Source: Aureobasidium sp. EXF-3400 (taxonomy: Eukaryota; Ascomycota; Dothideomycetes; Dothideales; Saccotheciaceae). Taken from it: a DNA stretch of 64,000 nucleotides. Position numbers and translations under genes: made by a program. Numbering within the stretch: the stretch's first letter is position 1; the number at the start of each line of letters is the position of its first letter. Of the stretch, positions 10,650 to 22,400 are shown piece after piece. The notes under the pieces are model-generated. The model saw only the letters and a program-made list of their open reading frames with translations, was not told where the DNA came from and searched no databases. The stretch lies in the NCBI GenBank assembly GCA_024195585.1, contig SWBL01000270.1, positions 1 to 64,000 on the forward strand. The letters are read 5' to 3'.

Positions 10650-11867
10650 ATGTCGCTCTCCTTCGGCCTCAACACCAAATCCAAGGCGCCCGTCTCACCG
10701 CCGAAACCTAAGAGACGTCCTGTCGCCATGGACGTGCTCGACGACGATTCCGACCATGACACGCCAGCTGCAGCTGCTCCCAAGTCCAATGTCTTCGAAG
10801 AGGAACTCACCGAGTTTGGTGCCTCAAAACCATCAAGACCTTCTGCCCCCAAGAAGAAGCCCCTCAACAAGCTAAAACCCGGCTCCATTCTTACCAAACC
10901 TCCGACAAGGAAACCTCAAGGCGTGGATCCCGATGAGTACAGCGATCTTTCTGCTCAGCGCGAGAGCGCTGCCTATGCGGCTCAAGCCACTGAGTTGGAC
11001 CCTACAATCTACGACTACGACTCTTTCCACTCTGCTGCCACCTCGGCCGCCTCTGCCCGCAAAGCAGCAGCTAAGCAGGAGATCGTGAATCAAGGTCCAA
11101 AATACATGAACGCTCTTCTCACAGCTGCCGCCCAACGGAAACAAGATCAACAAGTCGCCCGTGAAAAGTTCCTACAGAAAGAGCGCGAGAATGAAGGCGA
11201 AGAGTTTGCAGACAAGGAGAGTTTCGTCACCGGTGCCTACAAAGCACAACAAGAAGAGAACCAGCGCCTACGTGAGGAAGAAGAGAAGAAAGCCGCCGAG
11301 GAAGAAGAACGAAAAAGAAAGATGGGTGGAGGCATGCAAGGTTTCTACCGTAACGTTATGGCCGATAGCGAGCGCAGGCATCAAGAAGCCCTCGAAGCAG
11401 CCGCCGAAATGGAGAAGCGCAAACTCGCTGGCGACGACATTGCAGACGACCCAGACACGAAACAAGAAAAGGATCGTGTTGCAGAACTCGCTGCAAAGGG
11501 CGTCAACATCACCCTCAACGATGAAGGTCAAGTGGCAGATAAACGCCAACTGCTCACAGCTGGTCTCAACGTGCTTGCCTCTCCTGCTGCACCAACAAAA
11601 CCTTCTGCCACGATCCAGAAACAAGACGACTCGGCCCAGTGGAACAGGAAACGCGATAGTGGTGCGAGAGAAAGGCAGACCAGGATGATGGAGCAACAAC
11701 TAGAGGAAAGCAGGAAGCGTGCCTTGGAAGCCGACAAAGAGGAACAGGAAAGATTGGAGAAGGCCAGCAAGAGCAAGAAGACAGACTCGGACATCAGCTC
11801 GGCGAGAGAAAGGTTCTTGGCCAGAAAGAGAGAGAAGGAGGAGGCGGCCAAGAAGAAAGCTGCATAG
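10650..11867 (+). CDS. NSRP1/CCDC55-like nuclear speckle splicing regulator
   Basis: Intronless gene for 405 residues. A short N-terminal block MSLSFGLNTKSK is followed by an acidic and proline-rich linker, then near residues 115-235 the conserved domain formerly called DUF2040: DPTIYDYDSFHSA, then KYMNALLTAAAQRKQDQ and EFADKESFVTGAYKAQ. The remainder is a highly charged Glu/Lys/Arg coiled coil to the C-terminus (RFLARKREKEEAAKK). Human NSRP1 is a nuclear speckle protein that influences alternative splicing; the fungal protein is inferred to be nuclear and spliceosome-associated. The ATG has an adenine-rich upstream context and opens directly onto the conserved N-terminal motif. Confidence 0.85.
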   Translation: MSLSFGLNTKSKAPVSPPKPKRRPVAMDVLDDDSDHDTPAAAAPKSNVFEEELTEFGASKPSRPSAPKKKPLNKLKPGSILTKPPTRKPQGVDPDEYSDLSAQRESAAYAAQATELDPTIYDYDSFHSAATSAASARKAAAKQEIVNQGPKYMNALLTAAAQRKQDQQVAREKFLQKERENEGEEFADKESFVTGAYKAQQEENQRLREEEEKKAAEEEERKRKMGGGMQGFYRNVMADSERRHQEALEAAAEMEKRKLAGDDIADDPDTKQEKDRVAELAAKGVNITLNDEGQVADKRQLLTAGLNVLASPAAPTKPSATIQKQDDSAQWNRKRDSGARERQTRMMEQQLEESRKRALEADKEEQERLEKASKSKKTDSDISSARERFLARKREKEEAAKKKAA

Positions 11868-12356
11868 ATCTGGGAAAAGCCAAATCGAAGCCCGTCAAAC
11901 ATGCTTGCCGTGAATTGTGGCTGATGCCGTCTTTGACCTTATCTACCTCCCTGGATCCTAGCAATGGCATGTTTCGAGTATCAGTGTAGAGATCAGTATA
12001 TACCTTGCTGATACTCGCCACTGTCGTCTCGAGATGGTCAAGTTGGGATAGATGTGATTGCAAATGGTGCGACCCTGTCCTTTAATGGTAAGGCCTTCGA
12101 CAACTCGTATCAGCTACGATAAATGGTTCTCGACACTAAACAAAGGACGTGGGACATGGACAAGCAAAAGCATCACCACACTTCGTGCATCCTTAGTTGA
12201 GGCCAAAAAGTGGAAGTAGAAATGGCGCAAGTCATGAACTCGAACATGACACTGTATATAGACACGCGAAAAACATTTGACATAAATCATACAGATTGGT
12301 TCGCTCCCAAGACAATTCTCGAACCCTTATGTTGGAAAAGTAGAGTCAGAAACCCT
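11868..12356. other. Convergent intergenic region
   Basis: Shared 3' region between the NSRP1-like gene and the minus-strand sugar transporter. No gene is supported. Confidence 0.5.
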
Positions 12357-14081
12357 TCATACCTTCTCGATCCTGTCGGTCTGGTATTCGATATTCTTCT
12401 CGTTCATCGCGGCATCAAAACCCTCTTCGAAACCTTCCTTCGTGAATAGTCTGTCAACGTCTTCCAAAGCAAGGCCTTTGGTCTCCGGGAAAAACAGGTA
12501 CTGTAATAAAACATTAGCAATCATGTCAAAAAGATATGAAGTTGTGATATCTTACCATGATAGGTACCCATGTTGCATTGAGCACGGCAAAGATGATGTA
12601 TGTTCTCCATCCGATGTTTCTGATGGCAGGGGGAGTGATGTAAACAATCACAAAGTTCAGGATCCAGTTGGTGGCGGTTGAGATAGAAGAGCCTTTCTGA
12701 CGTAGACGGAGAGGAAGGATCTCAGAAGGATAGACCCAAACGGTGGCTTGGAAGCCGATGGTGAAGGCACCCTGGAAGATGAAGAGCATTGCCGCGGCAC
12801 CAATACCGGCACCGTCTAGTTGGACGTCAGTCAAAGCAGTCTCAAACATAGAATGATTGAAACTTACGGGCGATAGATGTATGGTGCTGTGTCTGGTAAA
12901 CAAGACCTGTTTGAACGGCCATGACCGCTGCCATCAAGCTAACCATGGACAACAGCAGAGGACGACGACCAACTCTGTCAATCAAGAACCAAGGAATGAA
13001 GGAAGCCAAGAAGAACCATGTGTTCAAGAAACCAGACATGAGACCAGAGAGATGACTATCAAAGCCCAGACTGTCCTTGAAGAGGGTACCGGAGTAGTAG
13101 ATCAGTGCGTTGATGCCACCCAACTGCTGGAATGCCTGAATGCTGCAAGCAATGAGGAACCTACGTCTGCTCTGGATACTATCGTTCTTCAGAAGGTCGC
13201 CCCAGGTGCCAGCACCGATAGACTTCTCGATGGCAACAGTGCGAACAATGTCTGTGTGAATGTTCTGAATTTCCTCGTGGCTCATTCTGTTCTTGTTGAG
13301 GCGGGTCAAAACTTCAAGAGCTTCTTCATTACGATCTCTGGCGGCGAGCCAACGGGGAGTCTCCGGAATGATCCAGATGATGAAGATCATGGGAATCAGG
13401 AAGATGACTTGGAGGATTGTAGGTACGCGCCAGACGTAGCTCGTGCCCGATCCGTTATCCGAAGTTGAGAAAGCATAGTCGATCCAATAGACCATCATGA
13501 TACCTGGCAACTGTCAGTATCGTGAAAGAGAATTGATAAAAGCTCCTTGACGTGGCTCACCAAAGTTCAATGTCGACAGCTGTGCGCAGACATATCTGCC
13601 TCGAGTTGCTTTAGGAGAGAATTCGGCTTGTATGACTGGCACTGTTGAGTTGATGAAGCCCATACCAATACCGCTGACAATTCTTGCAACAATCATGTGG
13701 GCGACATGGTAAGCAGTAGATTGCAAGAGTGCCCCTGTGCTTGTTAGTCCGCTGGGTTATCCAATGACGAAAGTCGAGCTACTTACCAACAATCATGATA
13801 ATTACACCAATGAGAACCGACCTGCGTCTACCCAGCTTTTCACCAATGAAACTGGTGGTGACAGCACCGATGAAACAACCAATCTCGTAGATTGACACAA
13901 TCAAGGCAATGATATTGGTACCATAGTTTGTCTTGAGGTCGATACCAAAGGTTTCGGTGAAGGCAGCACCGTTGATGAAGCCACCCATCAAACCATTGTC
14001 GAAGCCGATAAGAAGAAATCCAAGACAGGTCAGGGTGGTTACTGTGTAGAGAAGGGCGTTACCCTCGAGTTGAATCGCCAT
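12357..14081 (-). CDS. MFS sugar transporter
   Basis: Five exons (13787-14081, 13561-13734, 12868-13503, 12556-12815, 12357-12500) with four introns of 49-57 bp; phases agree at each junction and the product is 502 residues. It has the sugar porter hallmarks: FLLIGFDNGLMGG in helix 1, GRRRSVLIG, PETPRWLAARDR after helix 6, QQLGGINALIYYSG in helix 7, DRVGRRPLLL and the terminal PETKGLALEDVD. These place it in the fungal sugar/H+ symporter family of the plasma membrane; the actual sugar cannot be read off. It is divergent from the SMP-30-type lactonase. The upstream region has a TATATAT about 60 bp from the ATG and three CreA-like motifs, so carbon catabolite repression is likely. Confidence 0.92.
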
Positions 14082-14865
14082 GGTGAGAAAACGGTTGAGA
14101 TGTCGATCTTGGGCTTTGTACAAGCCTTGGAGGTGAAAGAGCAGAATATATAGACCAAATCAAAGCCCGATGGCACTCTAATTTGGGAGGCTCTTCTGAG
14201 ATCCGGACGAGCGCATGCGGGGCCTAACACAGAGGCAACCGCGTGGTATGGGGTTCTCTGGGGAAGGAGGACCTGGGGTTGGTTGGAGGTGAGCAAGGTT
14301 TTGCATCGCAACTTCCTACCGTTAAGCTTGTGGTGTATACGAGCACCGTCGATCACCGTCAGAAACCGGAAGTCTAGAACTTTATACCTCACAGACGCGC
14401 GGTCGTCTCTACCATTATCCAGCCGTCATTCACCGACATACTCTGATATGCTTCTATGCGAGAGCCCATGATCGAACGACGTTCAACACATTGAGCCGTC
14501 AAAACCCGTCAGACTCCGTCGCCTATTCGTGACCATCATCGATATTACTACTGTCAGCAGACCTCAGACGATTCAAGGAAGCTTTCGTACGTGACACTCT
14601 TGACCGAGTCGGCGATATAGCAGAAGCCGACTGTTTTCAGCATCTTCGCATCGCCTGGAGCTACCGAGGTCCCCGCGAAGCCGAGCTACAGCAACAGATA
14701 AGACTGCCTACGGTGATTGCACCAACAGAGTACTCAGTGTCCAAGCAACGGCGAATTATACACTCTTGAGAGTACGACTTCTTATGTTTCCGAAGCCCTG
14801 GTCTTTGTGCTGACAACGAGTAGGAGTTGTCAACGAGCGAGAAAGCTCTACAAGGGCAACCTAAC
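14082..14865. promoter_or_regulatory. Divergent promoter with three CreA-like sites
   Basis: 784 bp between the sugar transporter (minus) and the lactonase (plus). GCGGGG at 14217-14222 and CTGGGG at 14258-14263 and 14273-14278 fit the CreA consensus SYGGRG and lie 136-198 bp upstream of the transporter start. CreA is the carbon catabolite repressor and usually needs paired sites. Binding here is inferred from motif clustering only. Confidence 0.45.
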
Positions 14866-15962
14866 ATGGCATCCACAACTGGACATGGATTCCTTATCTA
14901 CGATAACTCATTCAGAGAAATCATTGGCACTTCTGCAGCTCTGGATTGTGTACTCGAAGATGACTTGCCGTTTGCACATGAAGCTGGTGTATATTTTCCT
15001 GACCAGGATTCGCTATTTGTCACCAGTAATGTGTGCAAGTGGAATCAGAGCAATGATGCCTCCATCATGATTCACAAGCTCAAAAGAGAAAGTGACGGCA
15101 GATGGACGAAGAGAAGGGTCGAGATCGACATCGCCATGGCAAATGGAGGTGTCAACTACCAGGCCGGTATACTTTTCTGCTCTCAAGGTGACCACTCGTC
15201 CAAGGGCGGTCTCGTCTTCATGGAATCCGCGGCCCCTTACAAAGTCCAGATGCTCGTGAACAGCTTTCATGGGCGAAGGTTCAACTCAGTCAACGATGTC
15301 GTGATCAAATCAGACGGGTCAGTGTGGTTCACCGACCCGATCTACGGCTCAGAGCAAGGCTTCTGCCCGAAGCCGCAATTGCCAAATCAGCTGTACCGCT
15401 TCGAGCCAGAAACCGGAAGCATCAGGGCAGTTGCCGATGGATTCGGGCGACCAAATGGACTGTGTTTCTCCCCCGATGAACAGACACTCTATGTAACCGA
15501 TACAGAGTGGATTCATGGTGATGGCACAACAGACGATACCCGCGCATCTTCGATGTAAGTTCGATCAAACACTCACGAGTTTCACTATATTGACAGGCCG
15601 GTAGCTATGCTTTCGATGTGATTAGGCGTTCAGGGGCGGATTTCTTGGCCAATCGTCGGCTTTTTGCGATGGCAGATACTGGGATTCCAGACGGCATCAA
15701 ATGCGACACAGCTGGGAACGTGTATTCGGGATGTGGAGATGGTCTTAACGTCTGGAATGCTGGAGGCACTTTGATCGGTAAGGTTCTGCTACCTGGAGGT
15801 GTGGCAAACTTCTGCTTTGGCCGCAGTGGGGAAATGTTCTTGCTGAACGAGACCAAATTCTGGGTCGCGAACATAGCGCCTTCAGTCAAAGGTGCTTTGT
15901 TGGAGGGTATGGGCGTTGACTGTGACAGACTTAGCAAGAGCGACCGTTCTTCTGTCATATAG
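14866..15962 (+). CDS. SMP-30/gluconolactonase family lactonase
   Basis: Two exons, 14866-15554 and 15605-15962, with a 50-bp intron. The acceptor GGTAG at 15604 was preferred over an upstream CAG because only it keeps the frame and restores the family sequence RASSIYAFDV. The product has 348 residues and no signal peptide. It is a six-bladed beta-propeller of the SMP-30/gluconolaconase/LRE type, with FNSVNDVVIKSDGSVWFTDPIYG, the conserved GFGRPNGLCFSPDEQTLYV-type segment split around residue 200, and DGIKCDTAGNVYSG, which carry the Asn and Asp metal ligands. Such enzymes hydrolyse sugar lactones. The flanking sugar transporter and SDR suggest a role in oxidative sugar breakdown, which is inference. 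Confidence 0.88.
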
Positions 15963-16194
15963 CTTACATAGTTGGCCGAACAGATATCTTATTCCCCATC
16001 GTGTAAGCTGAATTATGTTCCCGATCTGATTACCATTCAACATAGCATGAGCGTCCATGAATTCATGGTATGGCAAGAGTTAAGAGATCGTTGCGACGAT
16101 TTTTGATGAAACCGAAAGGCTTTGATGAGAGAATTAGACTAGGAAAAAGTACACCAAACGCCGCGATGTGTTACGCCATGCTACGTTGCATCTC

Positions 16195-17145
16195 CTACCG
16201 TAGTCCACCACCGACCACAAGCGATTGACCCTGATATATGTGAGCTTTGGCAATAGCAATCGGCGGAAGTGTCCACTTACCGTAGCGAATCCAGTTTTTG
16301 CATACATCAGGACAACGTTGGCTACCTCCTCTAATTTGGAATATCAGCGAGAAATAAAGGAGAAGATGACGAGAAGAATTTAAAGCTAACCTGGTGCACA
16401 AAGACGCTTCAGTGGAATGTTGTCGACGACTCCCGGAACGCTGTCGGCAGAAGGCAGAAGACCAGTACTTCCCACCATTGCAGGACTCACGTCATTGACT
16501 GAGATGTTGTAAGGTGCCAGGCGGGAAGAAAGGTTCTTCATCATTGCTTGCAATCCACCCTTGGAAGCAGCATAATCTGGGCCGTCTAGTCAGACACGGC
16601 ACTTTCGGCTAGGAAAAGCTCAACTTACGACATCCGTTGATGCCAGCTCCGTAGGCCGCGATGCTGGAAATGAAGATCATCCTGCCCCATCTCTGATCTC
16701 TCATACCTTCGACGACACCCTTGACAAGCAAGAATGTGGCTCGAAGGTTGACATTAAGAGTGTGCTCGAACTCCTCGAGTGGAATCTCCCACACATTCTG
16801 GATTCTGACACCATAACCAGCATTAGAGACCAGAATGTCAATTGCTCTGCCATGCTGTTTGACAACCTCTGGGCATAAGGCTGTTGTCTCTTCGATACTT
16901 GCAAGATCTGCTTTGTGGATAGATATCTTGAGATCCGCATTTGCTGGCTCGCTCTTGAGTTCGTCGGCAAGTCTTTGGCATGATTTCAAGTTTGACGAGT
17001 AAGTGAGTGCAAGATGCACACCTTGAGCTGCAAGTTGTCGTGCACATGCGGCTCCAATACCCCCAGAAGCTCCAGTTATCAAGGCCAATCTTCCCTTGAT
17101 CTCATTATCGACCTCGACAGGCGGGTAGTCGTTGGTAGTATGCAT
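16195..17145 (-). CDS. Short-chain dehydrogenase/reductase, FabG-like
   Basis: Four exons (16629-17145, 16391-16576, 16281-16330, 16195-16230) with three short introns; all phases agree and the product is 262 residues. A classical SDR: the NAD(P) binding motif is GASGGIGAA near residue 25, NAG is in LVSNAGYG, the catalytic serine in FISSIAAYG and YxxxK in HYAASKGG. The terminal motif TGQSLVVGGGL is typical of the 3-oxoacyl-ACP reductase/glucose dehydrogenase branch. The substrate is unknown. It is convergent with the adjacent lactonase, and an SDR next to a lactonase and a sugar transporter would fit a sugar 1-dehydrogenase, but this is only inferred from context. Confidence 0.87.
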
Positions 17146-18348
17146 GTCGGAATGTTAGCTGGGTGGTTTGAATCTATGTTGATATCAACCACTTCTTCTT
17201 GAGAGTCGTCCTGTGGGTCAGTCTTAAGAGCAATCTGCATCTGCTACTGGGCACAGGAGGTCAGGTTGAGATCGCCGTCGATAGCCGAGCGATACCGTGA
17301 TGAACACAGAGGAGCTCCCTTTGCATACACGAACAAAGTGTCGGCTCACGTAGCCGGCAATAGCGACCCCGCTGCTCTTGCTAGATTGGGACATTCCGTC
17401 TAATGCCGACGGCATTTGATCATTCCTGTCACTCCGTCACATGCCGATATGAATATGCCTCGCGAACCGCACGCCGTTTCATGTCTAACATTAGAAGAAG
17501 CTTCGCATCACTTCTTGTAGGAAAGACGGCGGTCTGGAGAAGGCGACGATGACATGATTGGTAGAAGTTTGAGCCGAGGGCTGGATAAACATCGGCTATT
17601 GGCACCTGCCCTCCTAAGCAAGCCAGCGACAAGGCACTCCTTCTTTCTCTTCTGTGTACAAAAGATCAATGTGAACCACTCCTCCTGATCGTGGACCCTA
17701 GTCTAAATACACGATGTCAGAGCAACCCGACGACGAACTGGGCACAATTGCCACCTAGCATGGCGATACCAATGCGACTCCGAGCTCTTCCCGTTTTGTG
17801 CTCACTCATGGACGGGCTGACACAATTGTTGACTTTGTCAAGAGCCAGCCAAATCTCGAATCAAGCAGCCCACGTAAAGCTCAATATCTCGGCAGATGAC
17901 ATCGTCACCGTGTCTGCCACCAAAACTGATTCATCATTTATGAAACTGATAGCTGCACATACGCAGCCATCCATAAACACCAGCATTATAGATCGAAGAA
18001 AGGGCTAATACGATGTCAAATTCTGCCCTATATCTGCGCCTGGCAGGACCAGTCCTCTGACTGGCGGAAAATGCCCCGTGATCTGCGTCCAACAAGGGCT
18101 TTTCTCGCCTGCTTAGACGACGTGTTTCAGGTTATACGCTGCCCTATACAGGCCTCCGCTAACCACGATCACCAGATGTTTCGTCCAAACACACTTGTCT
18201 AGCCCTGTAGTCATGGCCAAAGACTATAAAAGTAATCGTACTTATCTCATACTTCTGTAATCGATAATCCAAACACTTTCATTGTCCCTTATCACATTCG
18301 AACTTCTCACGCTGGTCGTGTTATCCTACTTTCTTTTCAGTATTCACT
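17146..18348. other. Intergenic region, SDR promoter and secreted-protein promoter
   Basis: 1.2 kb without a supported gene. A TATAAAA at 18225-18231 precedes the secreted-protein gene by about 120 bp. Between 17714 and 17899 a short frame has coding-like content but carries an in-frame TAG at its fifteenth codon, so it is not called. Confidence 0.45.
18225..18231 (+). promoter_or_regulatory. TATA box of small secreted protein gene
   Basis: TATAAAA 118 bp upstream of the ATG, followed by a CT-rich leader, which fits a strongly expressed fungal gene. Confidence 0.5.
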
Positions 18349-19106
18349 ATGGTCAACCGCAATTTCCTTCTCAGCGCCCTCGCTGCTGCCGCAACTGGTG
18401 CCATTGCTCAAGACTCTGGGTCTGAGAACATCCGCTTCGGCAATGCCTTCTCCCTCGGTGCCACAACGTCTTACATCGTCGAGGCAGAGACCACTCTCTA
18501 TCCTGGCAAGACTCAAAGCGGCGATACTCCTCGTCTGGCTCTCTGGCCTGGTATGGGTACCGATGAGAATCAGCTCATCCAAGCCATCGTCCTGGCCTCT
18601 AGCGATGCTCAGGGTGCAGAGTGTGGTGGTGAACCTCATGTGAACGGAGAATGGTGTGCATTTGCTAGTGCGCTGCAGAACGACGTGCAACTTCAAGGCG
18701 CCACCTTCCCTGTCAAGTCGAACCAGGGCGTCACGATCCACTGCAAGTGAATCGATCCTGCCCTTTACTTCAACCACTAATTCTTGCAACAGACAAGTAC
18801 GACGAAACTTCAGGCAATACCACTCAAACTGTCAGCATCGAAGGCAAGATTGTCTCAACCTTGTCGACCAAATCCGGCAAAGCCATTGGCTTCGGAACCG
18901 CCGAAGAAGCTCAGAACGAGTTCGAGGGTGTGGTGTATGAGCATTCGTACGTCAACACTACTGTCGTTCTTGCTGCAACAGACGCTCAGTTCGCTTCTAC
19001 TCTGGGCAAGACTGGTGCGACTGGTACTCTTGTCACCAAGGACAACAAGACTTTCAAGGTTGACAAGATCACCATCGCGGAGTATAGCTTCCCTGCTAGC
19101 GTGTAG
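18349..19106 (+). CDS. Small secreted protein of unknown function, GC-AG intron
   Basis: Two exons, 18349-18742 and 18793-19106, giving 235 residues. No GT donor restores the frame; a GC donor (GCAAGTGA at 18743) with the CAG acceptor at 18792 joins VTIH to YKYDETSG perfectly, so the intron is of GC-AG type, 50 bp long. Residues 1-20 are a signal peptide (AIAQ cleavage region). The mature part is beta-rich with two nearby cysteines (ECGG, EWCAF) and several N-glycosylation sequons, and contains LALWPGMGTDENQLIQAI. This pattern recurs in secreted proteins of filamentous ascomycetes and suggests a beta-sandwich, but I cannot name an activity. No catalytic motif is recognised. Confidence 0.72.
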
Positions 19107-19414
19107 AGTTTCACATTGAAAGGAGCGCGATTGGCGATCAGCTGGCATCCAGAAGGATATTGTAATATTATCAATAGTATTGGATCGTTTGTCATCCACT
19201 CGTACTACGTTTGGGCGTCTGTTCATGTCTCATTCGACAACCACCCTGTATCTTGAAAGGAACATCATTTCATGCAACCACATACCCAACCACACATTAC
19301 ATACCGACGAGAATGCCACTTTCGGCCCAAAGTGTGCAAAAAAAAACTTCAATCCGTAACAATACATGGGCCGACGAGACCCAAGCCGTAACACTCATGC
19401 TCGTAAACAGAACA
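19107..19414. other. Convergent 3' region
   Basis: Short gap between the secreted-protein gene and AMP deaminase. An A-run at 19338-19345 lies within it. No gene is supported. Confidence 0.5.
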
Positions 19415-22400
19415 TCAAGGAGTCTCGCCAACCTCGTCCTCATCCTCCGCGATTGCCGCCTCGTCGTCACGAGGTCTGGGTTTGCCCAGCGCAATAGCAG
19501 GCAGACTCTGGGTCATGTGGTCAGGGACGTTGTTGTCCTCACTACCAACATCGACTCCAGATCTGCTTGTCACCATACTGCCCTTGCGGCTCTTACTCAC
19601 AATACCAGGGAACAAGCGAGGCTCGGATGCGTCGAGTGACGACATGGGCATGGGCGCCATGTCTGGCGGAATCGAGGTAGGTGCGGGACCGCCAGCAGGC
19701 GAGCCGTGGCCGACCATGCTGGATGTACGGGTGTGCTTGTGGCCCGGCAGACTGACCATACTGGGTGACTGGGAGATGCGGGCAGCTTGGGCGTTGGGGA
19801 TATAGTGGTGATGAGCAGCAGCAGGAGCGGGCAGCTGGAAACTACCATTCTGTGCGTTTCGAGACTGGAAGTATTCGGAATGGTTGAGAGGGTTTGTAGC
19901 CGAAGGGTTTGTCTGCATCGAATGAGCAGTGGGCGAGCCGGGTGCTGTGAGGTTGGCAGAGAAGGGATGGTTGGGCTTAAGATTTGACATAGACAACTTG
20001 CGCGATGGGTCGCTCGCAGCGGTATAGCGGTCAATCCTACAGTGGGAAATCAGTAAACGTGGGCGAATTTCTGCCTTTGGGAAGATTAGCATACATGGCA
20101 AGTTCCTGCAACCAAGTCTCATGGCGGAATGCCTCGCGAATGTTTGGCACGTTGACCTTGGCCATGTCGTTTCCGGCAACTCCGGGAAGGTGATAGTTGT
20201 GGCCGAGCCAGCGCTGTTTGACAGAGTGCTCGAAGCCACTCTGGAGGACCGAATGCTTGGCAAGTTCGCACATATCGACCGCGCTGAGCTTGTAGATCTG
20301 AGCAGCCACTGCGTACTCTTCGATAAGGGGTTCTTTTGTGAAGGCAAATTGGAGGGGATCGTCGGTGGATAAGGAGACATTCAAACCGCGACGGAAGTAT
20401 AGTAGGAAAGGGTTGCGCTCGTAAGCAAGGAACAGGGCGTTGTTGGACAAGGGCGACATTGCAACGCCGATCTGCTCCAGGTAGAAGATGTATTGCAACA
20501 AGGGTACCTTGCGCAATAAGAGGCCGTGGGAGATGCTGTGGCAGCACAGGACGGCAGCCGCGAGATGGTCAGTGTCGCCAGCCTCACCACAATGAGGTCT
20601 CAGAAGGAATGTGTTGAAGCCACGCTGCTTGCGCCAGACGTTGAGCGATGACATGTTCGCGAACAGATAGTAGATCCAGTATGAGTAGGGTGGGTTCTGT
20701 GCCGTGTTCCATTCCTTGGGGAGGGGGAATTTGCGGTAGATACGACGCTCCGTCTTGCTCTCATCGTCGACTGAATCAAAGCCAATAACCCGCTGCAGGA
20801 AGATGTGCAATTTGGGATGCGAGCTAGGGTCCTGTGTCACTTCGAAAAGAGGCTGGAAGACGTTCTGAATGACCTGCTCAAAGTTCTCCATCAGGTTGGA
20901 GTTCTTGTAGACGTCGTAGAGGCGGGGAATCTGGACCAGCCATCGCACATTAGGCGAGTACAGCTTGTTATCCACAACCCAGGCCGCCAACTTGTCCCAC
21001 TCCTCTAGGTCACGACCATAGATGGAGATGCGCCATTCTACCATCTGGTACTTGCTGGCCTCGAGATCAGCAATGACTTCTTTCGTGATTTCAGCCAAGT
21101 ATCTGCCATGAATATAGTTGTCCGTTTTCAGGAAAATGGTACGCAAACGTGACTCGCCGACAGGGTTATACTTGAGGTTGAATTTGTCGAAACGGTGGAA
21201 AGAGTCAGTGTGAGCGTGCATATCAAGTGTGTCGATAGAGAGGTCGTATGCGGTGAGGTTAATACTCTCAAAGACCTCTCGCAAAGTCAAATGCTTGCCG
21301 TCACGGAACAAAACAACCTCGTTGGGGCTCTTCTTCATCTTGCTTTTGATGAACCGAAGCAAATGCTTTTGGTTCATACAAGCCGAGTGGTGTACGTGGG
21401 TGTCGACTTTTCGAACATTGTAGAAATCTCTGTGCGGCACGGCTTTGGTGTCTGCGATCTCCTGATACTCATTGAGCAGAATATACAAGTTGAACTTGCC
21501 TTCGAGGTATTGCAAACGACGGAAAGCAAAACTCTTGCTAGGACCATCCGAGGAAACATTCAAGATGGCGTCAAGATCCATGTAGAACTCGCGGATGGTT
21601 GGCACATGAACAATAGGAGTGTCGAGCTCAGCGGCTTTGTTGTTCTCATAGACTTGGTAGACGCCGTTCGTATCCATACGGAAGGCCATTTCGCCAGGAC
21701 CAGGCACAGGCATCAGGTCGTCAAGTTCGAAATCTTCACCAATGTTCTGGCCCATCTTTCGAGGTCTCCTACGTGGAGTCTTGAGGTCTTGGCTTTCGGT
21801 CATATTCTGCTCGTACTCCTGCCACGAAGGATCGGGATGAGGAGGGTATATGGTCCAACCAGGCTCGTCCTTAGGATTGTCCGTGGCACCCTGTAGCGAC
21901 AAGCGCATGTATTTATGTCTCAGATCCAAGACCTTCTGAATGTTGCTGTAGATGGTTGTCAGCTCAGCAGTGACCTTTGAATCGTCTACAGCGAAGCCTC
22001 CAGAACCACTTCCCAGACCCACGCCAGCTCCTGCGCCATGTAGACCTTGTTGCTCCAGGAAAGGCTTCTGCTCATGGGGCAAGTTGGGGTGATGTGTGTG
22101 GGCGCGAGCTTCTCGATCAGCTTGGATCAGAGGTGAAGGAGCGTCGTTTTGTTGGGAGAAAGAATGGCGGGCGCTGTCGAAGTGGCCGAGACCAGGAGTC
22201 TGAACTTCAGTGCTAGTCGGAAGCTTTGCGGCATTGGCGATGCCAACAGGCAAAGCAGATTTGTATGAAGCATCCTTTGTTTGCAAGCTGACATTGCTCT
22301 TACTAGCCCTCAGCGGGTTAAGCGGAGAAAAGGCAGTAGCATCGCCGGCAACGTGAGAGCTGAGGGTGCGAGGTTTGGCCATGGTTGGACTGTCGAGCTT

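Noticed and set aside
17714..17899. Short coding-like frame (MSEQPDDELGTIAT then a TAG)
   Set aside because: An in-frame stop occurs after 14 codons and no splice repair was found. Possibly a decayed exon, but not supportable.
21195..21896. 233-codon plus-strand frame opposite AMP deaminase
   Set aside because: Lies wholly antisense to a conserved catalytic gene and has no recognisable domain; a shadow of its codon use.
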